The notes: a model not told the origin generated them from the letters alone. A DNA stretch of 64,000 nt from Astragalus membranaceus (GCA_039519185.1 CM076848.1:56260778-56324777); one strand, 5' to 3'; counted from the first letter of the stretch, positions 1-11,383 are shown. Numbers and translations are program-made.

Positions 1-1934
1 GTTAGAACGAGGCTAAGTGGGACTCATTTTGGATGTACATCCTGTGTGACTTCCATGAATTCCTCATCTAGAGTACGATTCTTCTATGCGGGTATCCACA
101 TTTTGGATGTACATCCTAGTGTGTTTAATCTTCTAGAAGAGTACTTGACTCTAGAGACCTTAAATCTCAATAGGTTAGAACAAGCCCACATTGTGAGTAT
201 TCACAATAGAATACATTAGATCTATAGGGCCCAAAGCCCAATAGCATGGGCTAAACAAATTAGGTCACAAAGGGAGCTACTCCACCTCTTACCTTATTTT
301 TCATAAAAAATAAACAAAATCTTTTTCCCATAATCAAACTTTTGGGTTCAGAAAATCACTCATTTTTTCCCACAAAGATCAAAATCATATTGCATTTCAT
401 GCATAGAAAGCATAAGAAAAAAAACATGTTGCATTGTAAAAAAGGTGCATTTCATGTAAAAAAAATAGAATTTAATCATTTGCATTTTTCTTTGTATAAG
501 TCCTTAGGAAAATTTGTTTTTTCTGCATGTAGTGCATATTTTCATTTCATTGTCAATCATCATTCATCATACTCATTTGTCAAAAATCATTCTTCATAAA
601 GTTTCTCCATATTTCATTTTTTTTCTCTCTCTTTGCATGTATATAAATATCTTTGCATGTTATGCATACTTTCATGAGTGAATAAAAAAAAGCACATTAT
701 CATTCATCAATCTTCATAGCATATTCCCTTCAAATGGGGCAAACAAAAATTTTGCATTTCATTTCTTGCATGAAAATGATTAAAAAAAACATTACAAAAC
801 AACGCATGTTGTATCTTAGGATGAATGCTTGCATGCATACCATGCATTCCATAACATATTGGTCTCTTTGACCCATTCTCATAAATTTTCTTTAAGAAAA
901 TAAATAAAAAAGGAATTTTAAATTTTTGTGCTGGCGTCAAAATGAATGCCATGGGCTCGAGGTATTGGATCATTCTCTTGAGAGTTGTTGAGAAGATTAA
1001 TCGTTAGAGGTTTAGAGAAGTAAAGTGAGGGGAAAGATATCATGGGGAACAATACCTGGGCACATCGGGAAAGATGAGAGGAAAAGGGAGACATAAGGTG
1101 GCAAACAGTTCTTGAATAAAAAACTCCAAGCAAAGAAAAAAATAGAAAGAGGAGGAAAAGATGATTGTCGTTAGCACTTGTTTAATCCTGTAGTTCGAAA
1201 CCAAGTTGACTTAGGTGAAGTTTTATACTAATGAATTTGCATGGATTTAAAAACCCATTTCCATTCTTTCTCACCCCCTGATCCCTTAAGACACCCCTTC
1301 TGAGTTCTTGCCTCAAACAATATTTCCTAAAGCCCTTTTTGTTGCGTCATTCAAGGATGAACCAGAGAATAAATATCAGATTTTGAAGGTCCATTTCCCA
1401 AAAAAATAATAAAAAAACCAAAATAAAAAGACAAAAGAAAGAGAGAGCAAAAAATTTATCAAAAGAGTGAATGTTTTTTTCGAAATTAAAAATTTGAAAA
1501 TGACGAACTATGATTCGAAATGAAGAGTGGACAATTTTCTCTATCCCGAACAAAGTTGAATTATTGTATCCCTTGATGCCCCCTTTGAGCCTATAATTTC
1601 CTTTCACTAACCCCTGGACAAGGATCCACACTACAATAGAATTTGGTGCATTTTGACTATCATATAGTTTCCAAAGGTAGAAAATTGATGAAATACAAAT
1701 CAGGGGCAGTGGAGAAAAAGAAAAAAGAAACAAATGATGGTGAAGGTGAAAAAAAAAGAATCAATCATATATGAAGTAGAGGCGAAGGCTGAAATGAGAT
1801 AAAGCAAAATCGGATGAGAAGGAAAGAATGAGGAAAAAAAGAGAAATGAAGGGAAATAAAATCGAAATCATGTCAAGGGATGAGCTGTAGAAAGCTGAAT
1901 GCACTAAAGATCATTGGTTCATTTAACCCGTAAA

Positions 1935-2150
1935 AACATTTCTTTGAGCCTTCTAATTGTTTTTCTTCCATAACCCATAACTCATACCCATAAAACATTT
2001 CTTTGAGCCTTCTAATCATTTTTCTTCCATAAACCATACCCTTGAAACCTTTCTTTGAGCCTTCTAATCATTTTCTTCCATAACTCATAGCTCATACCCA
2101 TAAAACATTTCTTTGAGCCATCTAATCACTTTTCTTCCAAGCCTCTAAAA
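1935..2150. repeat. Short tandem repeat, ~60 bp x 4
   Basis: Four imperfect copies of a unit containing ACATTTCTTTGAGCCTTCTA followed by ATCATTTTTCTTCCATAACC start near 1935, 1996, 2049 and 2106. The unit is noncoding and lies inside the Ogre-like stretch. Confidence 0.75.
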
Positions 2151-2444
2151 GTCCACTCTGATTGATGAATGATTGTTTTCATTTTCATAATATTAATTTT
2201 GAAATAAATCATTTTCTTCTTTTAAACTATTTTTTGCTCTAAAAAAAATTTAAAAAAAAAAGAGAAAATGAGGCTCGCTAGACTGAAAACCTGCAAAGGC
2301 AGTCTAGGAAAAAATTAGGGTACAAAAGGGGAATGAGACTTACAATGTTTATTTGTGTAATTCCATGGATTTCTCTTACTTATGCCGAATAGGAGTGCAC
2401 ATTGAGGCAATTTTGTAGAATGTAAGCTTGAGAGTGTCAAGAAA

Positions 2445-2665
2445 TCCCACACTGGGGCAAACTTTTGCAAAGACCCTTCATGAGTCAAACTAGTTTCGTA
2501 CACCAATACCAATACTGGGGAAAAATTTTGCAAGACCCGTCATGAGTCAAATTTTCTTTAGTACACCACTGTATTCTTGTCTTGGGGCAAGCCTTTTACC
2601 AATATTGGGGCAAAAATATTTGCATGACTCTTGATGAGTCAGATTTTGCTTGCTACACCCAGAAG
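2445..2665. repeat. Imperfect repeat around TACTGGGGCAA / CATGAGTCA
   Basis: Three copies of a unit beginning ACTGGGGCAAA, then TTTTGCA, CCTTCATGAGTCA and a TACACC word occur near 2452, 2511 and 2603. The spacing is about 59 and 92 bp. It is noncoding and probably part of the Ogre-like 3' untranslated region. Confidence 0.6.
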
Positions 2666-3392
2666 ACTTCTCATGTGATAAAACTCGTTTCTAATACCTG
2701 GCCAATTTCCAACAAGTCAGCCCCCTCAAATAAAAGAAATGCCCAATAGCTAGAGGTTACCATATACCTTTTCCCTACCATCTTGTGGCGCCTTTGTCAT
2801 CTCTAATGTTTCACTTTAAAAAATACCTTCCACTTCCAAACCTTCAAAATCCAAAACACAAAAATCCAAAACAGGAAAACTTGGAAACACGGAAAAGTCA
2901 AGCTTGTCAATACCCACAAATCCATGCGTGCTCATTAAGTAATGCTTCAAAAATAGTCAACTTGGAATGAATGATATGATTTAGAGGGATAATGACGATA
3001 TATCTGTGAAAAAATATATATAGAGAGAGGGACAAACTTGAAAGTGTTTTGTTTGAAGAATGAGACGTGATCATAAAAGGAAGGAGATCTTAAAAATCTA
3101 GCGAGGATGAGGATCACCTTCCATTTGAGAATCAGTTTGATTGGGTTCAAATGAAGCATGCACAAAAAAGAAAATGTTTTCGGTGAATCTAACTTTCATG
3201 ACACGTCCTTCTCAATTTTAACTCAAAGCTCATGCATATTTCATACATTTCGTGTTATATCATGCATACATTTCATGTCCAACCAAGCATCCCCTTCATG
3301 AATAGAAACATGTGTTTTTTCACTCGCTTTGTGGAAATAATAAAAAAAAGAATTATTCAAAGCAAGACATCCATTGCATTTTATGTTCATTT

Positions 3393-6150
3393 CAATGCTA
3401 TGGTCTAGTCCTGGCATTTGACACTGTGTTTCCATGCTATGGTTCAACCCTGGCACTGGTATTTTTTCGTACTACGGTTCAGCCCTGGTACTGTTTTTAG
3501 TTTTGTGCTATCGGTCTCGCCCTGGCATTGTCTTTAATTTTGTTCTATCGGTCTCGCCCTAGCATTGTTTTAAATTTGGTGCTATCGGTCTCGCCCTGGC
3601 ACTGTCTTTCATCTTCATGCTATCGGTCTCGCCCTGGCATTGTGTTTAAATTTTGTGCTATCAGTCTCGCCCTGGCACTATCTTTAATTTTCCTGCTATC
3701 GGTCTCGCTCTGGCATTGTCTTTAATTTTATGCTATTGGTCTTGCCCTGGCATTGTTTTTAAATTTTTTGCCATCGGTCTCGCCCTGGCACTGCCTTTAG
3801 TTTTCCTGCTATCGGCCTCGCCCTCGCATTGTCTTTAATTTTGTGCAATCAGTCTCGCCGTGGCATTGTCTTTAATTTTGTGCTACCGGTCTCGCCCTGC
3901 AGGCATTGTCTTTAATTTTCCTGCTATCGGTCTCGCCCTGGCAACTGTTTTTAAATTTCATGCTATCGGTCTCGCCCTGGCATTGTCTTTAATTTTGTAC
4001 TATCGGTCTCGCCCTGGCATTGTCTTTAGTTTTGTGCTATCAGTCTCGCCCTGGCATTGTCTTTAGTTTTGTGCTCTCGGTCTCGCCCTGGCATTGTCTT
4101 TAATTTTCATGCTATCGGTCTCGCCTTGGCATTTTCTTTAATTTTGTGCTATCGGTCTCCCCCTGGCATTGCCTTTAATTTTATGCTAACGGTCTCGCCC
4201 TGGCATTGTCTTTATTTTTCATGCTATCGGTCTCGCTCTGGCATTGTCTTCAATTTTCATGCTAACGGTCTCGCCCTGGCATTGTCTTTAATTTTCATAC
4301 TATCGGTCTCGCCCTGGCATTGCCTTCAATTTTCATGCTATCGGTCTTGCCCTGGCATTGTCTTTAATTTTGAGCTATTAGTCTCGCCCTGGCATTGTCT
4401 TTAGTTTTGTGCTATCGGTCTCGCCCTGGCATTGTCTTTAGTTTTCATGATATCGGTCTCGCCCTGGCATTGTCCTTAATTTTCATGCTATCGGTCTCAC
4501 CCTGGCATTGTCTTTAATCTTGTGCTATCGGTCTCGCCCTAGCATTGGTTTTAAATTTTGTGCTATCGGTCTCGCCCTAGCATTGTCTTAAATTTTGTGC
4601 TATCGGTCTCGCCCTGGCATTGCCTTTAACTTTATGCTATCGGTCTCGCCCTGGCATTATCTTTATTTTTCATGCTATCGGTCTCGCCCTGGCATTGTCT
4701 TCAATTTTCATCCCATCTCGCTCGGGCATTGTCTTTAATTTTGTGCTATCGGTCTGGCCCTGGAATTGTCTTTAATTTTCATGCTATCGATCGGTCTCGC
4801 CATGGCATTGTCTTTAATTTTGTGCTATCGGTCTCGCCTGGCATTGTCTTTAATTTTGTTCTATCGGTCTCGCCCTGGCATTGTCTTTAGTTTTCATGAT
4901 ATCGGTCTCGCCCTGGCATTGTCCTTAATTTTCATGCTATCGGTCTCACCCTGGCATTGTCTTTAATCTTGTGCTATCGGTCTCGCCCCAGCATTGGTTT
5001 TAAATTTTGTGCTATCGGTCTCGCCCTGGCATTGCCTTTAACTTTATGCTATCGGTCTCGCCCTGGCATTATCTTTATTTTTCATGCTATCGGTCTCGCC
5101 CTGGCATTGTCTTCAATTTTCATCCCATCTCGCTCGGGCATTGTCTTTAATTTTGTGCTATCGGTCTGGCCCTGGAATTGTCTTTAATTTTCATGCTATC
5201 GATCGGTCTCGCCATGGCATTGTCTTTAATTTTGTGCTATCGGTCTCGCCTGGCATTGTCTTTAATTTTGTTCTATCGGTCTCGCCCTGGCATTGTCTTT
5301 AATTTTCATGCTATCGGTCTCGCCCTGGCATTGTCTTTAATTTTGTGCTATCGGTCTCGCCATGGCATTGTCTTTAATTTTGTGCTATCGGTCTCGCCTT
5401 GGCATTGTCTTTAATTTTGTGCTATCGGTCTCGCCCTGGCATTGTCTTTAATCTTGTGCTATCGGTCTCGCCCTGGCATTGTTTTAAATTTTGTGCTATC
5501 GGTCTCGCCCTGGCATTGTCTTTTATTTTCATGCTATCGGTCTCGCCCTGGCATTGTCTTTAATTTTCATGCTATCGGTCTCGCCCTGGCATCATATTTT
5601 AAACTTAGTGCTGCCGATTCAGCTCTGGCACTAGTTTTTCATGCTATCGGTCTCGCCATGGCATCATATTTTAAACTCAGTGCTACCGATTCAGCTCTGG
5701 CACTAGTTTTCAATGCTATCAGTCTCGTCCTGGCATCATATTTTAAACTTAGTGCTACCGATTCAGCTCTAGCACTAGTTTTCTTGCTATCGGTCTCACC
5801 CTGACATCATATTTTAAAACTTAGTGCTATCGATTCAGCTCTGGCACTAGTTTTCGTGCTACGGTCTCGCCTGGCATCATATTTTAAAACTTAGTGCTAT
5901 CGATTCAGCTCTGGCACTAGTTTTCATGCTATCGGTCTCGCCCTGGCATCATATTTTAAAAGTCCGTGCTACCGATTCAGCTTTGGCACTAATTTTTCAT
6001 GCTATAGGCCCCGCCCTGGCATCATCTTTTTAAAACTCAGTGCTTCCGATTCAGCTCTGGCATTAGTGTTTCGCGCTATTGGTCTCGCCCTGGCATCGTA
6101 TTTCAAATTTTGTGCTTCCGATTTAGCTCTGGCACTAGTTTTTCACGAAT
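3393..6150. repeat. Minisatellite: 37-bp monomers passing into a 72-bp dimeric form
   Basis: From about 3393 to 5590 the DNA is a near-continuous array of a 37-bp unit built on GCTATCGGTCTCGCCCTGGC followed by ATTGTCTTTAATTTT and GTG or CATG. From about 5590 to 6150 alternate units have diverged, giving a 72-bp dimer. One half keeps CTATCGGTCTCGCCCTGGCA; the other reads TGCTACCGATTCAGCTCTGG with CACTAGTTTTT. Because 37 is not a multiple of three, the repeat shows the same peptide words in successive frames, so the many short reading frames here are artefacts. Such arrays are known in the 3' untranslated regions of Ogre-type elements. Confidence 0.95.
4435..5300. repeat. Local duplication of a ~430-bp block inside the minisatellite
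   Basis: The variant-unit order starting at TTTTCATGATATCGG (4442) reappears at 4891, including rare variants such as CATCCCATCTCGCTCGGGCA and the doubled CGATCGGTCTCG. The offset is 449 bp at the left and 412 bp further right, so one copy has gained or lost exactly one 37-bp monomer. This is a higher-order duplication of roughly a dozen monomers. Confidence 0.85.
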
Positions 6151-6785
6151 TTAATTTTTTGTCACCAAATCGGTTATTGAAGAACAAATATCATGATTTG
6201 AACATCTAAAAGTTTTTTTGGACTCTAAAGTAGCTCGAAACACACTTTTTAGCGTCACAGTTTACGCATCTTGTCACTAAATTAATTTTTTTTCACCAAA
6301 CCGGTTATAACGAGGAACGAAATTCACGTATTAGAACAATTAATTTTTTTTAATGGAAATCTAAAGTACCCCAAAACACACTGCTTAGCATCACACTTTA
6401 CGTATTTTATCATGGAATTAAAAAATTTCTGGCCAAACCAATTATTGTAGAACAAACAACACATATTTGAACATCTAAGTTTGTTCCGGACTATAAAGTG
6501 CCTCAAAATACACTGTTTAGCGTTGTACTTTACGTATTTTATCATGAAATTGATTTTCTTTACAACCAACCGGTTATTGATGAACGAACTTCGCGTATTT
6601 GAACAGTTAATTTTTTTTTTCTTTCTGAACTCTAAAATACCCAAAAACACATTGTTTAGCATCGCACATTACGTATTTTGTCACAAAATTATTTTTTTGA
6701 CTGAAGCAATTATTGAAAAAAGAACATCGCGTATTGGAATATGTAAAAAAATTTCTAAGTTCTAAAGTACGTCAAATCATAATGC
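6146..6785. repeat. Tandem repeat of ~135-bp units
   Basis: About five diverged copies are present. Each carries a TTTACGTATTTT(A/G)TCA word (near 6258, 6395, 6527 and 6668), then an A/T stretch, CCAA(A/C)CNGGTTATTG, GAACGAA, a TATTTGAACA word and AAAACACA. The array directly follows the minisatellite and has no coding content. Confidence 0.75.
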
Positions 6786-6949
6786 GAAAAGGAAAAAAGG
6801 AAAAATATGACTGAAATACGACATACTTATCTCCTTTTAGGAGTTTTAGTTGCTTTTGTTGCAATTAGGCTTTATATAAATATATATATTAGAAAAAATA
6901 TAATCCTATTTCCTTCAAAAAAAAATATAATCCTATATTAGGTTTTGTT

Positions 6950-7125
6950 TGGTTATGAAAAAAAACCGCTATCCGAACTAACTCAACCAATTGGTTGATA
7001 AAGTTGCCTGAACATTCAAATCAAAGCTGTTTTTTGCGATTTTTAGTTTGATTTAGGTTGTTTTACGGTTTTTATTTTAATTTAACTTAGGTTGGTTTAG
7101 ATTTGAGCACCCTAATTCCTAAAAC
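6950..7125. mobile_element. Possible hAT-type terminus remnant
   Basis: The sequence is rich in AACC/GGTT words (AACCGC, CAACCAATTGGTTG, TTTAGGTTG, TAGGTTGGTTTAG) and ends TTTGAGCACCCTAA. The reverse complement of that end resembles the TAGGGGTG termini of plant hAT elements such as the one at 62456. No partner end or transposase was found, so this is a weak call. Confidence 0.3.
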
Positions 7126-7167
7126 GACTACAATACCTTGTAAAAAAAGTTGACTACAATAGATTTT

Positions 7168-7705
7168 ACAAGGATCACCGCTAACATTTCCCAAGAATTC
7201 AAAATCAATCTCATCATGAGTTGGCCCTTGGTGATGATAACTGCACCAAATCATATGTAACTATCAGAAACTAAATTTGAAAGCAAAAAATTATAAAAAA
7301 AAAAGTAGTACACTGTAACTTGTTTGGCGGGTTTGAAAGGTTGATGCTAGTAAAAGTGAACTAGCATGGGAATATATAATATAACGGTTGTATTTTCATA
7401 AGGAAAAAGCGTGTGATTTCATGATGAAGATATATTAAAGTTGCTTGCTTTTGAAAAAGAAACAGAGAATATTTGTACCGAAGAATAATGCAAGGATTAA
7501 GGAAGAGAAGAAAACGTACGTAGTAAGCAGTGACGGTGCCAGCAGAGTTGCCAGCAACGAGTTTGAGCTGCATATCAATTCTTCCAAAGAGATACTTTGT
7601 CTAAGGAAAGAGATAGAAGTTGACCACCGTTGAATATCTTAGCACGGTGATCACCCCATGTTAGATCAAAGTCTTGGTTGAAGTTAGCTGAAGAAGAAGC
7701 CACCA
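7168..7705 (-). pseudogene. XTH-A: decayed xyloglucan endotransglucosylase/hydrolase copy
   Basis: This is a minus-strand relic of the gene at 27688-28927. Exon 1 remains from about 7522 to 7705: it encodes the QLKLVAGNSAGTVTAYY end before a GTACGT donor and, further upstream, the NFNQDFDLTWGDHRAKIFNGG region. Between these, 32 bp are missing (CAAAGAGATACTTTGTC here against a longer stretch in XTH-B), with a shared ACT at the breakpoints. The signal-peptide part is cut off near 7705. Intron 1 spans 7241-7521. Exon 2 keeps only its 5' part (about 7168-7240): it encodes the THDEIDFEFLGN catalytic motif but carries one extra G near 7230 and stops abruptly. Exon 3 is absent. It cannot make an enzyme. 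Confidence 0.9.
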
Positions 7706-7774
7706 ATGAATTCAGCAGGATAGTGTCAGGAATTGTGAGTTTATGTGAATTCTTTTTAATACCGCGTGAACGTG

Positions 7775-8227
7775 AACTTGCCTACTGCTGTAGCCACTCA
7801 ATACTACAGTAGTCAGGGATATTTTCCAGACAGCTAAACTTATCTGGATAAGTTCTCTCAAACCAAACTCTCGCTGACAGCAGTCTCAAAGGTGGTTTTA
7901 TGGTCACAAAAGCTGCTTCTCTTTCTTTTTTCTCTGTCATATTGGTGCTCACTATCCACATGATGACTAATCTCTATAGAAAAACTTGGCTTATTATGTG
8001 TATCCGTTTATGCAGTTCTTCCTACTAATACAGTTTTTGTTACTCTAGAAATTCGAACTTGAGACTTTGAAGTGAGATCGAAACTCGGTTATAAGGTGAA
8101 CCAACCATTGTTGGTTTTTACACAAAAGAAATTATTGTTGTTGTTGTTAAGGAAAATTAAGAATAAGAAAATGTACAAGGGACCAAACTAATACTAAGTT
8201 ACAAAAGTTAGGGACTAAATTGATATT
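7775..8227. repeat. Segmental duplicate of XTH upstream flank (left half)
   Basis: From CTGCTGTAGCCACTCAATAC to GATATT this matches 55160-55606, upstream of XTH-B. Shared words include TACAGTAGTCAGGGATATTT, AGCTAAACTTATCTGGATAA and GGTTTTTACACA. The match continues at 12207 after the CACTA-1 insertion. It shows that XTH-A and XTH-B descend from a duplicated segment larger than the gene. Confidence 0.9.
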
Positions 8228-8613
8228 CACTACTAGAAAAATTAGTTTTAAAGAGGGATTTTAGAGAGGGATATTTATCCCTCACTATTAGTGAGGGATT
8301 TTGTGACGAAAATCAAAGTCTCCGTCAACTTTTGGGAAGCACATGTTTGCGAGGAAGTTAAGGATGGAAAATATCTCTCTCTAAATAATTCGTCACAAAA
8401 TCCCTCGCAAAATGACTTAAGTACAGTTAGAGAAGGATTTTTGAGAGGGAATATGTGCCTCACTAAATTAGGTCGTCGCTAAATCCCTCACTAACATAGA
8501 TTCCTCGCTAAATCCCTCACTAAAGCATTTTCAGCAAAAAAAAAAAGAACTCACACGCTCGTTTTTCTCTTTCCTCTAATAATACCAAATCCCTAATTTT
8601 CAGTTCTCGAAGC

Positions 8614-8616
<3 letters not shown>

Positions 8617-8677
<61 letters not shown>
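8617..8677. repeat. (CT)n microsatellite
   Basis: About 30 uninterrupted CT repeats lie in a pyrimidine-rich stretch that looks like the 5' untranslated leader of the captured kinesin fragment downstream. Confidence 0.95.
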
Positions 8678-8683
<6 letters not shown>

Positions 8684-9222
8684 CTCTTTTCAGTTCTCAC
8701 TCTCAAATTTCTTCTCTCTCTCGAAGCCTCCTCCTCTCACTCTCGCACTCCATCACCGTCGCCACAAAACCCTCTCACCGTTCACCACCAACCACTCACC
8801 GTCGCCACCAAAACGCAAAATCCTCTCACCGTTCATCACCAGCCACTCACCGTCGCCACCAAAACGCAAAACCCTAACTATTTGATCCCTAATGTTTGAA
8901 CCCTAACTTTTTAACGTGGTTCGAGTCTGCTTCTCTTCATCAGCAATCCTGATTCTTCATCGGTGATTTTGCTTCTCTTCATCAGCGATTCCTCTTCTCA
9001 CTGGTTGCTTCTCTTCATCGGTGATTTTAATTAAGGTATGATTTGAACCCTTTGACTGCGATTTGAACATTTTGGTAGTGATTTGAACCCTCTCTGGAAC
9101 CCTAATCAGTGGAATTTGAACTACATAGAACTGTATTTCGTAGATTTACTCATGTAGGTTTCGATTCAATAAGATTAGTGTATATAAACACTAAGATTTG
9201 TATCAATTGTGTTTTATTTTAG

Positions 9223-9702
9223 ATGCAGAAGAAGGGAGGTACTGAGGAACTTCCCTCAGATATGCATAGAAGGATTGGAATGGAAAAAGTGGAGCGACCT
9301 GGTCGGTCTAGGGCTCTGTTTAGTGCAGTCAACACCAAACCAGAAGTCAATGATGGTGGTGGTGCCGAAGGATCTGTTTCCGTCACCGTTGATTTTACTA
9401 AAGAGGGAGTAGAAGGGTTTCTGCAAGAGAAGATGAAAAAGGGGAATCCATATGACAAGGTCTGGATTATTTTTTAACTGTTTCAATTCAGGGGTGGTTC
9501 TTAATTTAATAAACTTTGCGTATGACAAGGTCTGGATTTTTTTTAACTGTTGGTAAAGCTAATTTGTGGTTAATTTGTTTTTCTGTAGAAAAAAATGGAG
9601 CAGATGGCGGATCTGATTAAGCGACTTAAACTTTTCGTTAGATGGTTTAAGAGAGTTGAATAGGCATACATCCAGGAAAAGGAAAAACATGTTTTGCTAA
9701 AA
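9223..9702 (+). pseudogene. Captured N-terminal fragment of a kinesin-14 (ATK1/KATA-like) gene
   Basis: The first exon (9223-9459) encodes RSRALFSAVNTKP, then an acidic glycine-rich linker and VDFTKEGVEGFLQEKMKKGN; the second (9589 to about 9702) encodes MEQMADLIKRLKLFVRWFKR. In ATK1/KATA-type C-terminal-motor kinesins this pattern (AFSAVN, a DFTK-E-V element, then KIKKLKVCVRWFQQVEE) forms the N-terminal tail before the coiled coil. The intron (9460-9588) has GT...AG borders, so capture was at DNA level. A TAG stop replaces the expected Glu codon after RVE in exon 2. The coiled coil and motor domain are missing. It is the fragment of a host gene carried by CACTA-1, not a working kinesin. Confidence 0.75.
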
Positions 9703-10919
9703 TGTGAGTAACCACTTGATCCTTGTTACAACTTACTTCCCTGTGGTGTGTATAGTCTTAACATCATAAGTATTAGAATCACTATTAATTGAAGTCATAA
9801 CCTTGGAAATTGTTTTCCTTTAACTATTGTCCCTTTTGATGTGTTTTGGGAGTTGTGGTTCTAGAGTAAACATGCTGTAAGGTAGTCTTTTTGCATTTGT
9901 AAATTATTGATACAGGGCTCTTTTCTATGCTTCCTTGTGGCACATGCACCAGGTCTTCTTCCAATTCTTCATTTTCCCACCTTTTGATCTTGTTTTTGTT
10001 GTTTCCCTTTTTAATTTCTATGCAATAAATGAATTATTCTAAACATCTAAAATGATACATAATTATTATTTTTCACAAATAACAATCCACTAAGGAAGAA
10101 GTACAAAACTAACAGAGTAAGAAGCACCCAATTCAAATCTTGAAGACTTCATATTATTATTTTTTCATGTCCATCCCTCTTTTCTTTTGCAGATTGTAAA
10201 TATGCTTGATGAATCTGACAAATTTTGGGTAATGTTTCTTGCCTTGACAAATTTATATGCCCTCTATGCCTAGAGGCTCTTGTAAATGATGATTTCAACT
10301 AGAAGATGAAGCCAATTTGATTTTTCTCAGGATGCTAATGCTTGAAGAATCAAAATGACACAGTCTTCTGAACAAAATTCACAGAGAAAGAATTTGCTGC
10401 TGGGCTTGTTTCTGTACGTGTCTTGAGTTTATGTTATGATATTTGTTACTCATGGATGACAAACACTTTGATATTTTGTAGTTTTATTATGACTATGTTA
10501 CATATTTTGTAGTGTTATGATGACTATGTTAATCATGGATGATAAACACTTTGATATTTTGTAGTGTTATGATGACTATGTTATGGTATTTTGTTTCTAA
10601 CAGTTAATTAATCTGTTATTCAAAGTAAATGTGTTTTTTTGGTGCAAAGTAAATATGTAAAGAGCAGGGGTAGAAATGAAAAGTAGGTTTTTCTAATTTG
10701 TTAATGGAATCAAACCCGGGTACTGAAAAAATAGGAATAGGTGCATTTAGATTTCACTTGTAGTGTTGTTCAGTGATCTTGGCATCCTAAACTGAATCAG
10801 GTAACATATTATCACAGCTATGATACTCAAACAATTATCTGGTGTTATCTTACATTCTCTGAAACAGGATTTCTTGCTTCTAATTATAATACTTTTTGAA
10901 CTTCTTTTTATTTGTGAAG
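9703..10919. other. CACTA-1 interior without recognised gene
   Basis: A/T-rich DNA separates the two captured fragments. Short exon-like blocks preceded by CAG and followed by GT (10189-10231 and 10332-10413) could be further captured exons, but I do not recognise their products. A TTTGATATTTTGTAGTGTTATGATGACTATG segment is repeated near 10465, 10505 and 10555. Confidence 0.5.
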
Positions 10920-11383
10920 ATCTTAGCAACTGTTGGTGATAAAAGCCAAGGAGGAACTCACATACTATATGATCCACTATTTAGAGGTCAACCAAGCCTC
11001 AAGCGTCAGCGAGAGAAGATGTTAAAGGATCCATTGAAGTCCCATAAGCCTGAAGTACCCATGACAGGACCTGGCTTTGGTGGACGAATTGATACAACTC
11101 AAGGAGGCTTACTGACCCAGTATCTCATGAAGGTATTGTTGTGTACATTTATTTCTTATCACTTTTTCTTGACTTAGCAGGTTTCATGCTCTAGAATAGG
11201 ACAATTGAAGGTAATGATGTTTTTACGTAATTGCAGCAAGGAGGTATGATTAAGGAGACATGGATGGAGGAAGATCCAAGGGAAGCTATCCTAAAATACG
11301 CTGATGTTGCAGCAAAGAAACCGAAGTTCATTGCTCCAGCATATGTAGAAACCCAACCTGAGCCAGTGTTTGAATCTCATATA
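10920..11383 (+). pseudogene. Captured C-terminal fragment of a WDR70-like WD-repeat gene
   Basis: Exon one (10920-11132) encodes ATVGDKSQGGTHILYDP, then LKRQREKMLKDPLKSHKP and TGPGFGG with LLTQYLMK. Exon two (11237 to about 11383) encodes QGGMIKETWMEEDPREAI and LKYADVAAKKPKFIAPAYVE. These are the conserved C-terminal tail motifs of WD repeat-containing protein 70 (gastrulation-defective 1 homologue). The intron is bounded by GT and AG. Between HILYDP and the FR-QPS-KRQRE motif a stretch normally present in the family is missing, so the fragment has an internal deletion. It lacks all WD repeats and the normal C-terminus. It sits in CACTA-1 on the same strand as the kinesin fragment. The family call is made from remembered motifs. 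Confidence 0.8.

Larger units (their letters stand above)
1..3392 (+). mobile_element. Degenerate Ogre-like retrotransposon internal sequence
   Basis: No coding sequence is recognisable here; the DNA is A/T-rich with many A-runs and CATGCATTTCAT-like words. The block around 2272-2325 (a CTCGCTAG ... GAAAACC-GCAAA ... AAAATTAGGGTA motif) has a clear relative at 36003-36105, inside the Ogre-like element later in the window. The block near 2148-2190 resembles 36762-36815. Both similarities are in the same orientation, so this stretch is probably the 3' untranslated part of another Ogre-lineage element. No LTR, primer-binding site or polymerase motif was found. Family membership is inference from these shared blocks. 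Confidence 0.5.

Noticed and set aside
3312..5804. Many plus-strand reading frames repeating peptides like SLILCYRSRPGIVFNF
   Set aside because: They are translations of the 37-bp minisatellite in successive frames, with no start context and no protein family.
3393..6150. CRISPR-like array
   Set aside because: Repeats are contiguous with no unique spacers and the sequence is clearly plant nuclear DNA.
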